Part shown: positions 9,240 through 16,334 of the stretch, piece by piece
Layout of the letters: the number at the start of each line of letters is the position of its first letter
How positions within the stretch are numbered: the first letter of the stretch is position 1
Notes under the pieces: model-generated
Seen by the model: the letters and a program-made list of their open reading frames with translations, nothing else
Database searches by the model: none
What the model was told of the DNA's origin: nothing
Source of the DNA: Candidatus Geothrix odensensis
Lineage (GTDB): Bacteria > Acidobacteriota > Holophagae > Holophagales > Holophagaceae
Reading direction: 5' to 3'
NCBI GenBank assembly: GCA_016714685.1
Contig: JADKCH010000006.1
Coordinates: 1-17,334, forward strand
Length of the DNA: 17,334 nt
Made by a program: the position numbers and the translations under genes

Positions 9240-9533
9240 TCACTGACCGCGCAGGGCCCCGAGGGCCGCAAGACCACCGAAGAAGATCACCCAGAGGATG
9301 GAGAGGATGGCGAAGGCGCAGCCGATGATGCCCAGGATCTTCCCGGCCTTGGTGAGGCCCTCGCCGCTGGGATCCATGCGGCCCTCGGCCATGGCCTTCG
9401 CGCCCACTGAGGCCAGGCGACCCCAGGCGAGGATCCCGAAGATCACACAGCACAGGATGCCGAGAATGCCGAAGACCAGCAGCATCACGCCGCGGTGCGC
9501 CTTGACGGGGGCGGTGGACTGGAAGTCGTTCAT
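9240..9533 (-). CDS. Small DUF4190-like membrane protein
   Basis: A 97-aa protein with two membrane helices: GVMLLVFGILGILCCVIFGI (15-34) and IIGCAFAILSILWVIFFGGL (about 70-89). Between them LAWGRLAS is followed by AMAEGRMDPSGEGLTKAGKI. The loop GRMDPSGEGLTKAGKILG is typical of DUF4190-type proteins of unknown function found in many bacteria. The ATG at 9533 overlaps the cyclase stop (ATGA) and has AGGAG at the right distance inside the cyclase's last codons, so translation is probably coupled. The next gene starts 4 nt after its stop. Complete, with no signal peptide apart from helix 1. Confidence 0.75.
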   Translation of the reverse strand: MNDFQSTAPVKAHRGVMLLVFGILGILCCVIFGILAWGRLASVGAKAMAEGRMDPSGEGLTKAGKILGIIGCAFAILSILWVIFFGGLAALGALRGQ

Positions 9534-11245
9534 GGGCGGCTCCTGCGGCCGGGCTCAACCGGCATGAATGGGTGATCTGGCCAGTGTAGGGGCCCCGGGT
9601 GGATAGGGGGGGCCAGGCCTGTCTCAGGCCCACTTCGGCCATGCACAGCCGTGGGCGAGTCATGGTCCCAGCGCACCTCGAAGGGCCGGATCTCCTGCTC
9701 GATGCCTTTCAGCGAGAAGGCGCCCAGCTGCCGGAGCCCCTCCTGGCCAATGAGCTCGGCGGTGCGGGGCCCCACCACGATCTGGCCGGGGCGGGCCACG
9801 GAGCTCTCCAGGCGCGAGGCCAGGTTCACGGTGCTGCCCATCACGGTGTAGTCCATGCGCTTCTCGCAGCCGATGTCGCCGGCGAAGGCTTCGCCGCTGT
9901 TGATGCCGATGCGCATCTTCAGCTCGGGGTAGCCCTCGGGCCGCATGGCGTTGAGGTCGTACAGCGCCTCCTGCATGGCGATGGCGGCCTCGGTGGCATG
10001 GCGCGCGTGGTCGGGATCGGGATTGGGCGCCCCGAAGAAGGCCATGATGGCGTCGCCGATGTACTTGTCGAGGGTGCCCCCGCGGCTGAAGATCTGGTCC
10101 GTCATGGCCTCGAAGGTGCGATTGAGGATGCCCGCCAGCACCAGGGGCTCCATGCCCTCGCTCATGCGCGTGAAGCCAGAGATGTCGGCGAAGAGCACGC
10201 TGATCTGGCAGCGCTGGGCCTGGAGGGCCGGGGCCTCCTTGCTCTGGCTGGACTTCAGGATCTGGTCCACCACCTGGGGGCTGTGGTACCGCTCGAGCCG
10301 CTGGCGGAACCTGGCCTCGCGCTCGCGCTGGATGCCCACGGCGGCGAAGTTCGCCATGGCGCTCAGCAGGTGCTCGTCCTCGCGCTTGAAGCCGCCCTTG
10401 TTGAGGCTCGTCTCGAGGTAGATCACCCCGAAAGCCTTCTCCTCCACGATGAGCGGCGCGCAGAGCGCCGAGGTGATGCCATGGATCTTGATGCTCTCGC
10501 CGGCGCTGAAGCGGGGATCCATCCGGGCATCCGTGGTGAGGATGGCCACGCGGTTGTCCATGGCGGTGCGGGCGATGGTGCGGCTGATGGGGTTGGTGTG
10601 GGTCCCGGGGTGCTCTTCCCAGACCAGCTCGGGCACCAGCTCGCCCCCCGCGTCCGCCAGCAGGATGAAGCCGCGCTGGCAGGGGATCTGGGCGGTGACC
10701 AGGCCCATCACGGATTCCAGCAGCTCATTCAGGCCCGCCGCCCGCAGCAGGGTGCCGGCCATGCTCGCCAGGCGCTGAAACAGGGTGACGGCCTCGCCGG
10801 CCGGATGCTGGCCGCTGGCCTGGGCCAGCATGGCCTCGAGGCTGGCGTGAGGCACCAGGATGGAACCGGAAGCATCGAAGGCGCGGTCCTCCAGGGAGAT
10901 CCGGGAGGCCACGGTCCTGGGAGCCAGGTTGAGGTTCAGGCCGGAGCCCGGGGCGGCCCCGCCCTCGGGCACCCACATCACCATGGCCTCACCCAAAAGG
11001 ATGGTGTCGCCCGGGCCCAGGGGCGTGGGTTCGACCAGCGTCGCGCCGTTCAGGGTGGTGCCGTTGAGGGACTTCATGTCCATGACGTGGGGCCGGCCAT
11101 CCTTGAGGAAGACCCGCGCATGGACGCGGCTCACGGCGTTCGCCTGGATCTTGATGGTGGCCTGGTCGCCCCGGCCGATGGTCACGCCCTCTTCCGTGAG
11201 GGTCACGGGATGCAGGGCACCATCAACCTGGAGGGTGAGCTTCAT
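9530..11245 (-). CDS. FHA-GAF class III adenylate cyclase
   Basis: A 571-aa soluble signalling enzyme predicted to make cAMP. The FHA domain is at about 1-92 (TIGRGDQATIKI, SRVHARV, SLNGTTLNG). The GAF domain is at about 155-308 (RGFILLADAGGELVPELVWE, LCAPLIVEEKAFGVIYLE). The class III catalytic domain is at about 345-525. Metal-binding Asp354 (LFADISGFTR) and Asp398 (YIGDAIMAFFGAP) are present, as are the transition-state Asn474 and Arg478 (VNLASRLE). The base-reading pair aligns to Lys394 and Thr467, the Lys/Thr set of cyanobacterial CyaC-type adenylate cyclases, so cAMP is more likely than cGMP. A 45-residue proline-rich tail follows the domain. The ATG at 11245 is preceded by GGAAC. It is the first gene of an operon with the DUF4190- and DUF2752-like genes. 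The ligand of the GAF domain is unknown. Confidence 0.93.
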   Translation of the reverse strand: MKLTLQVDGALHPVTLTEEGVTIGRGDQATIKIQANAVSRVHARVFLKDGRPHVMDMKSLNGTTLNGATLVEPTPLGPGDTILLGEAMVMWVPEGGAAPGSGLNLNLAPRTVASRISLEDRAFDASGSILVPHASLEAMLAQASGQHPAGEAVTLFQRLASMAGTLLRAAGLNELLESVMGLVTAQIPCQRGFILLADAGGELVPELVWEEHPGTHTNPISRTIARTAMDNRVAILTTDARMDPRFSAGESIKIHGITSALCAPLIVEEKAFGVIYLETSLNKGGFKREDEHLLSAMANFAAVGIQREREARFRQRLERYHSPQVVDQILKSSQSKEAPALQAQRCQISVLFADISGFTRMSEGMEPLVLAGILNRTFEAMTDQIFSRGGTLDKYIGDAIMAFFGAPNPDPDHARHATEAAIAMQEALYDLNAMRPEGYPELKMRIGINSGEAFAGDIGCEKRMDYTVMGSTVNLASRLESSVARPGQIVVGPRTAELIGQEGLRQLGAFSLKGIEQEIRPFEVRWDHDSPTAVHGRSGPETGLAPPIHPGPLHWPDHPFMPVEPGRRSRP

Positions 11246-11282
11246 GGCGGTTCCGGAGGGGGGTTGAGTTTAACACCTGAGG

Positions 11283-11311
11283 CTGACCTTATCGACCGGT
11301 CGCGGTAACCT
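11283..11311 (+). promoter_or_regulatory. Candidate rimO promoter with a 10-bp palindrome in its spacer
   Basis: CTGACC (11283-11288) and TAACCT (11306-11311) are 17 nt apart. The spacer holds the perfect palindrome CGACCGGTCG (11293-11302), a possible operator. If used, transcription would start near 11318, downstream of the ATG at 11312, which supports the TTG start of rimO. Consensus match is modest. Confidence 0.3.
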
Positions 11312-11344
11312 ATGAGGTTCACCCGAAGCGGGTGTGGAGGCGCG

Positions 11345-12718
11345 TTGACCAAAGTCGGATTCATGTCCCTGGGCTGCCCCAAGAACCTCGTGGACTCCGA
11401 GGTCATGCTGGGCCACCTGCGCCTGAAGGGCTACCAGATCACGCCCGTGCTGGAGGAGGCCCAGGTGCTGGTGGTGAACACCTGCGGCTTCATCGACGCG
11501 GCGAAAAAGGAGAGCGTGGAAGCCATCCTGCAGGCCGCCTCCATGAAGACGGAGGGCGCCTGCGAGAAGCTCATCGTGGCGGGCTGCCTCGTCGAGCGCT
11601 ACCGCGACGAGCTGATGGCCGAGATGCCCGAGATCGATGCCTGCCTGGGCACCCGGGACATCGAGCAGATCGCCGAGATCATCGGCGCGGGCGCCAGCTT
11701 CGAGCTGGATCCCAACCCCGACTACCTCTACACCGAGGCCAGTCCGCGGATGCTGACCACCCCCAAGGCCAGCGCCTACCTGAAGATCAGCGAGGGCTGC
11801 GACCATGCCTGCGCCTTCTGCGTCATCCCCCAGCTGCGGGGCGCCCAGCGCAGCCGCAGCATCGAGAGCGTGGTGGCCGAGGCGAAGAACCTGGTGGCCC
11901 AGGGCGTCCTGGAGATCAGCCTGGTGGGCCAGGACACCACGGACTACGGCCGTGACTTCGGCGACCCCGACGCGCTGGAAAAGCTCGTGCGCGCTCTGGG
12001 CACGGTCGAAGGCCTGCGCTGGTTCCGCATCCACTACGCCTACCCCAACCGCCTCACGGACGGCCTGCTGCGCGCCATGGCCGAGACGCCCAACTGCGCC
12101 CGCTACCTGGACATGCCCCTGCAGCATGCGGACGCCGCCATCCTCAAGGCCATGGCCCGGGGCGGCAGCCGCGCCTCGTTCCTGAAGCTCATCGAGAAGG
12201 TGCGCCGCCTGGTGCCGGGCATCGCCATCCGCTCGAACTTCATCGTGGGCTTCCCCGGCGAGGATGAGGCCGCCTTCGAGGAGCTGAAGGCCTTCGTGAA
12301 GGAGGCCCGCTTCGACCATGTGGGCGTCTTCACCTACAGCCCCGAGGAGGGCACATCCGCCTACGCCCTGGGCGATCCCATCCCCAAGCGCACCAAGGAG
12401 GCCCGCAAGCGGCGCATCCTCGAGCTGCAGCAGAAGATCGCCCGGGAGCTGAACCAGGAGAAGGTGGGCCAGGTCATCGAGGTGCTGGTGGAAGGCGCCC
12501 ACGAGGAGACCGACCTCATCGTCAAGGGCCGCCACGCCGGCCAGGCCCCGGACATCGACGGCAACGTGCTGCTGGTGGACGGCGCCCCCCAGGTGAACAC
12601 CATCCAGATGGTGCGCATCGTCAAGGCCCACGCCTACGACCTCATCGGCGAAGTCGAGGAGGGCGGCCTGGAGGCCAGCACGGCCGCTTACGAGGCCGCA
12701 TTCCGGAAGAAGCGCTAA
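11345..12718 (+). CDS. rimO: Ribosomal protein S12 methylthiotransferase RimO
   Basis: RimO is a radical-SAM enzyme that adds a methylthio group to the conserved aspartate of ribosomal protein S12. The MTTase N-terminal domain carries cluster cysteines C11 (LGCPKN), C47 (VNTCGF) and C81 (VAGCL). The radical-SAM cluster motif is C152-x3-C156-x2-C159 (EGCDHACAFC), followed by IPQLRGAQRSR. A TRAM domain occupies about 370-437. GxDTTxYG (GQDTTDYG, 195-202) separates RimO from MiaB. I chose TTG at 11345 because it gives MTKVGFMSLGCPKN, the usual RimO start, and GGAGG lies 4 nt upstream; an ATG at 11312 would add 11 unlike residues. The gene is 457 aa, intact, and divergent from the cyclase gene. 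Confidence 0.95.
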   Translation: MTKVGFMSLGCPKNLVDSEVMLGHLRLKGYQITPVLEEAQVLVVNTCGFIDAAKKESVEAILQAASMKTEGACEKLIVAGCLVERYRDELMAEMPEIDACLGTRDIEQIAEIIGAGASFELDPNPDYLYTEASPRMLTTPKASAYLKISEGCDHACAFCVIPQLRGAQRSRSIESVVAEAKNLVAQGVLEISLVGQDTTDYGRDFGDPDALEKLVRALGTVEGLRWFRIHYAYPNRLTDGLLRAMAETPNCARYLDMPLQHADAAILKAMARGGSRASFLKLIEKVRRLVPGIAIRSNFIVGFPGEDEAAFEELKAFVKEARFDHVGVFTYSPEEGTSAYALGDPIPKRTKEARKRRILELQQKIARELNQEKVGQVIEVLVEGAHEETDLIVKGRHAGQAPDIDGNVLLVDGAPQVNTIQMVRIVKAHAYDLIGEVEEGGLEASTAAYEAAFRKKR

Positions 12719-12772
12719 ACCAGCCTGCGAAGGTTCTCGTAGGCGAGGGGTTGACCCACCTGGGGATCCTTC

Positions 12773-14951
12773 ATGCGACATCCGGCCCTGGCCCTTGCCT
12801 GCCTGCCCATCCTGGCTTCCCAGGCGCCCAATCCGCCCCGCCTGGCCTTCCCGAGGCTGGCCCAAGGCGCCCTCCATGGCCCCGGACGCGGACCTGTCCA
12901 GCTGGGCCGGAACCCTGGAGATCCGCGAGTTCGGGATGATCATGCCCGACGACAAGGGCGCGAACCGCTGGCCAACCATCGTCCACGCCGCCTGGGGCCC
13001 CGATGCCCTCTACATCGCCATCGAGGCCACGGATCCCGAGCCCTCGAAGATCCACGCGGCCCGCCACATGCGGGACACGAACCAGGGCGACTTCGACTTC
13101 GTGGGCGTGGACCTTGATCCTTCCGGCAAGGGCCAGAGCATCATCCGCTTCTTCGTGACGCCCCTGGGCGGGCAGATCGACGAGATCGCCACGGACAGCA
13201 CCGGGGAGAACGCCTCCTACGACTGCCTCTGGGATTCCACCGGGGTGCTGACGCCGACCGGCTACCTGGTGAAGATGCGCATCCCCTACAGCAGCCTGCG
13301 CCGCATGCCCGGGGACTGGGGCCTGCGCATCCTCCGCATCATCCCCCGGGAGCGGCGCTATGGCATCTCCTGGCCCCGCATGAGCAAGGACGTGCAGTGC
13401 GACATCTGCCAGCTGGCCCGGGTCTCTGGTGCGCCAGTGGACAAGCCGGGCTCGCCCTTCCTCCTCATCCCCTTCGCCACCTTCAACCGCACCCAGAGTC
13501 TGGCCGACAACCCCGGTGCCTCTGCCGAATCGAAGGCCCGCCTGGGCATGGACCTGCGCTACGCCACCACGGCCCTCACGCTGGAGGGCACCTACCGGCC
13601 CGACTTCGCCACGGCGGACGCCGACGTGGATCCGCTGCAGATCAACAGCCGCTTCAAGGTGTTCTACCCGGAGCGCCGCCCCTTCTTCCTGGAGGGCATG
13701 GACCTGCTGGGCGTCCAGGGGGCCCAGCGCCAGTTCTTCAGCCGCTCCATCCAGAACCCGCTCTACGGGGTGAAGGCCTCGGGCCAGGCCGCCTTCGCCA
13801 CCTGGACCGTGCTCCACGCCAAGGACCAGGACGGAGGCCTCCTGCTGGGGGTCAACGGGGCCGAGGGCGTGGAAGGCCGAGCCACCCGGGACACCGCCGC
13901 CTCCGTGAAGTTCCTCACCGACAGCCGGGGCTCGGGCATCTCCCTGCTCGGCACCGACAAGACCCTCCTGGGCGGGCCTGGGGGCACGGGCGGCCAGAGC
14001 GGCGGCCTCTATGTGGACCAGTACCTGGGCTCGGAGTTCCACTTCATCGGCAGCGCCATGACGGCCGTGTCCCACCTGCCCCAGGCCGATGGCTCGCAGT
14101 CCTCCCGCCGGGGCACCGCCACCTCCGCCGAGCTGGACTGGAACACCCGGAACTGGTCTGGCTGGATCCTCACCCAGGCCACCAGCCCCGACCTGGAGCT
14201 GCTCTCGGGCTTCACGGACCTCCAGGGCTATCGCCGCGACAACGCGGGCTTCGGCTGGAAGAACAACTGGAACGCGGGGAGGCTGTCCTCCGCCAACGCC
14301 TACCTCCGGTGGCGCAACCTCACCTGGTGGAACGGCGATCCCATGGACCGCGCCCTGGGCCTGGACGCCTGGATGGAGACCGCCGGCCGCTGGAGCTTCT
14401 TCCTCAACTGGGACATCGCCGGCCGCACCTGGGCCGAGGACCGTGCGAAGTCCGCTGCGGCCCGCTCCCTCACCCTCGGCGGCAACTGGCGGCGCCACTC
14501 CGAAGTCCGCTTCGGGTGGAACGCCACCGAGGCGCGCACCCTCGACCTTGGCTCCGGGGAGCCCGCCCGCTTCCGCTCCACCCAGCTCTTCCTCTACGGC
14601 ACCGTGGGCTCGCTCTCCTACAACCTGACGGGGCTGCAGGGCGCGCTGGACCGGGAGGCCGACGACCTGCACCTGATCCGGGCCCGCGAGCTCACCGCCA
14701 CGGGCAGCTGGCAGTTCCCCCGGTCGTTCTACGTGAAGACCCAGGCCTTTGTGGTGCGCTACGACGGCACCGGGGGCGAGGGCGTGGACAAGTTCCTCAA
14801 GGCCTTCCTGGGCTGGCAGCCCAACGCCTTCACCAACGCCTACCTGGGCTGGTCCGGTCAGCGCCGCAGGGATCCCCTGGCCATCGTCCCCACCGAGCGC
14901 ATGGTCGAGCGCGGCCTCTTCGCCAAGCTGGCCTACGCCATGCAGTTCTAG
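12773..14951 (+). CDS. DUF5916 outer-membrane beta-barrel protein with CBM9-like N-terminal domain, one frameshift
   Basis: The start is ATG 12773 with GGGGA upstream. The first residues, MRHPALALACLPILASQA, form a short signal peptide. The frame then shifts near 12866-12867; dropping one G gives LAQAPSMAPDADLSSWAG. A CBM9-like beta-sandwich follows (ALYIAIEATDPEPSKI, GDFDFVGVDLDPSGKG, GYLVKMRIPYSSLR). The DUF5916 barrel contains the family hallmark DPLQINSRFKVFYPERRPFF followed by LEG, then many alternating aromatic strands, and ends KLAYAMQF with a terminal Phe as outer-membrane barrels do. Repaired length is about 725 aa. The family is common in Acidobacteriota, Bacteroidota and Gemmatimonadota; its role is unknown, perhaps uptake or surface binding. 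No TonB plug or TonB box is seen. It follows rimO by 54 nt. Confidence 0.85.
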
Positions 14952-15538
14952 GAATCCGAAGCCCTGAGGGAGCCCAACTCCGGATCCGCCCTTTCCAGGC
15001 AGGATGGGCAGATGCCGTGGGTGGCGGAGGCGCCGGTGCGCTGCCGGAGGAACACCTCCATGGTGTGCCATTCACCTTGGTCATCCCGGATCTTGTGGCA
15101 CCAGGCGCACACGGGCAGGAGCCCCTTCAGCTCCCGCACCTCGGCCTTGGACTCCTGCAACTTCTGGTTGAGGTCCTGCTGCAGCAGCACCTCCCGGCGC
15201 AGGGCCCCCACGGCCCAGGCGCCGAGCAGGTAGGAGAGCTGCTTGTTCAGCGCATCCCAGAGGCGGTAATACTCCGAGCTGGCGTACCGGCCACTCAGGA
15301 TCACGTGGAGATACCACCCGACGCCGCAGAACAGGGCCATGCCGAGCCCCTCGCGGGTCCCCCGGCACCAGGTCAGCCAGATCACGGGCACCAGGTAGAA
15401 GGCTGAGAAATCCACCTCGGGCGGCGAGAAGACGTCGATCAGCAGGATCGCCCCGAACAGGGCCAGCGCCATCAGCCATCCCAGCAGGGGCCGGGTGTGC
15501 CGGATCAGGCCCTCGCGAACTCCCCAGCCCCATGCCAT
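14948..15538 (-). CDS. Four-helix membrane protein with C-terminal Cys4 (zinc-ribbon-like) domain
   Basis: A 196-aa protein with hydrophobic segments at about 18-35, 46-58, 64-82 and 100-113 and a charged, probably coiled-coil stretch at 114-140 (QQDLNQKLQESKAEVRELKG). The C-terminal domain LLPVCAWCHKIRDDQGEW to HGICPSCLE has cysteines 144, 147, 177 and 180 (C-x2-C-x29-C-x2-C). This tail is familiar to me as LLPxCxxCKKIRDDxGxW...HGICPxC, found at the ends of PAS, GAF and response-regulator proteins; its role is not established as far as I know, but metal binding is likely. The ATG at 15538 has a GGGGG-rich upstream site. Its stop TAG shares the CTAG palindrome with the convergent DUF5916 gene. 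Complete and in frame. Confidence 0.8.
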   Translation of the reverse strand: MAWGWGVREGLIRHTRPLLGWLMALALFGAILLIDVFSPPEVDFSAFYLVPVIWLTWCRGTREGLGMALFCGVGWYLHVILSGRYASSEYYRLWDALNKQLSYLLGAWAVGALRREVLLQQDLNQKLQESKAEVRELKGLLPVCAWCHKIRDDQGEWHTMEVFLRQRTGASATHGICPSCLERADPELGSLRASDS

Positions 15539-15626
15539 GGTGAGCCCCCGCCTCGGATGATTGAAACCTTGGGCGACATCTTCACACGAGGCGCCCGCCG
15601 GTGGCCAGCCTCCACGCGCCCTTCCC

Positions 15627-15653
15627 TTGGCCCTGGCGGCTCCGGGCTACACT
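15627..15653 (+). promoter_or_regulatory. Candidate promoter giving a leaderless ABC transporter mRNA
   Basis: TACACT (15648-15653), matching four of six -10 bases, lies 6 nt before the ATG at 15660. A TTGGCC sits 15 nt upstream at 15627-15632. There is no Shine-Dalgarno sequence before the ATG. Transcription would start at or beside the A of the start codon. Confidence 0.4.
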
Positions 15654-15659
15654 GGCTGC

Positions 15660-16334
15660 ATGCTTCAACTGGACCGCATCACCCGGGCCTACGAACTCGG
15701 CGGCGAGCGCGCCGGCGTGTTCGGCGTGTCCCTGACGGTGCCCAGGGGCTGCCTGGCGGTGCTGGCGGGCCCCAGTGGCAGTGGGAAGACCACCCTGCTC
15801 CAGCTGGCGGGCCTGCTGGATGCGCCGGACGAAGGCGAGGTGCGCCTCGACGGCGAGGCCGTGTCCTCCCTGTCTGAGAAGGCAAGGTGCGACCTGCGGC
15901 TCCGGCGGCTGGGCTTCGTGTTCCAGGCCTTCAACTTGGTGCCCGTGCTGTCGGCGCTCGAAAACGTCATGCTGCCCCTGCAGCTCCGGGGCGTGCCCGA
16001 GGCCGAGGCCAGGCTCCGGGCCGAGGCCGCGCTGGACCGCGTGGGCCTCTCGGACCGCGCCCACCACCGGCCCGGCCAGCTCAGCGGCGGCCAGCAGCAG
16101 CGCGCCGCCATCGCCCGCGCCCTGGCACCGGATCCGCTCCTGGTCCTCGCGGACGAGCCCACGGCCAGCCTCGACCACGCCCACGGCGGCCCCCTCATGG
16201 ACCTCATGGCGGAACTGGCGGCCGAGCGCGGGGTCACCTTCCTCGTCGCCAGCCACGACCCCTCCGTCATCGCCCGCGCCAACATCGTCTTCCGGCTCAT
16301 GGACGGGAAACTCATCGGCGAGGAGCGGCCATGA
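15660..16334 (+). CDS. ABC transporter ATP-binding protein, LolD/MacB type
   Basis: The 224-aa ATPase powers a transporter whose permease is encoded next. Walker A is GPSGSGKTT (37-45), the Q-loop VFQAFNLVP (87-95), the signature LSGGQQQRAAIARAL (141-155), Walker B LLVLADEPTASLD (160-172) and the H-loop VASHD (196-200). The LSGGQQQR signature, short length and partner with an FtsX-like fold place it in the LolD/MacB/FtsE group, which handles lipoproteins, antibiotics or envelope signals rather than import of solutes. The start is ATG 15660 (MLQLDRITRAYELGG); the frame is open about 33 codons further up but homology starts here. The stop overlaps the permease start (ATGA at 16331-16334). A substrate cannot be named. 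Confidence 0.92.
   Translation: MLQLDRITRAYELGGERAGVFGVSLTVPRGCLAVLAGPSGSGKTTLLQLAGLLDAPDEGEVRLDGEAVSSLSEKARCDLRLRRLGFVFQAFNLVPVLSALENVMLPLQLRGVPEAEARLRAEAALDRVGLSDRAHHRPGQLSGGQQQRAAIARALAPDPLLVLADEPTASLDHAHGGPLMDLMAELAAERGVTFLVASHDPSVIARANIVFRLMDGKLIGEERP

Noticed and set aside
9599..11308. Plus-strand open frame opposite the cyclase
   Set aside because: Antisense to a complete FHA-GAF-cyclase whose catalytic residues are all present; the peptide is low complexity.
11270..12979. Minus-strand open frame opposite rimO
   Set aside because: Antisense shadow of an intact RimO; no domain and no ribosome site.
12771..15071. Long minus-strand open frame opposite the DUF5916 gene
   Set aside because: Composition is repetitive Gly/Ala/Val/Glu with no motif, and it is antisense to a gene with strong family hallmarks.
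13397..15406. Second long plus-strand frame overlapping the DUF5916 gene
   Set aside because: It is an out-of-frame Arg/Pro/Gly/His-rich shadow that runs through the gene end without any domain.
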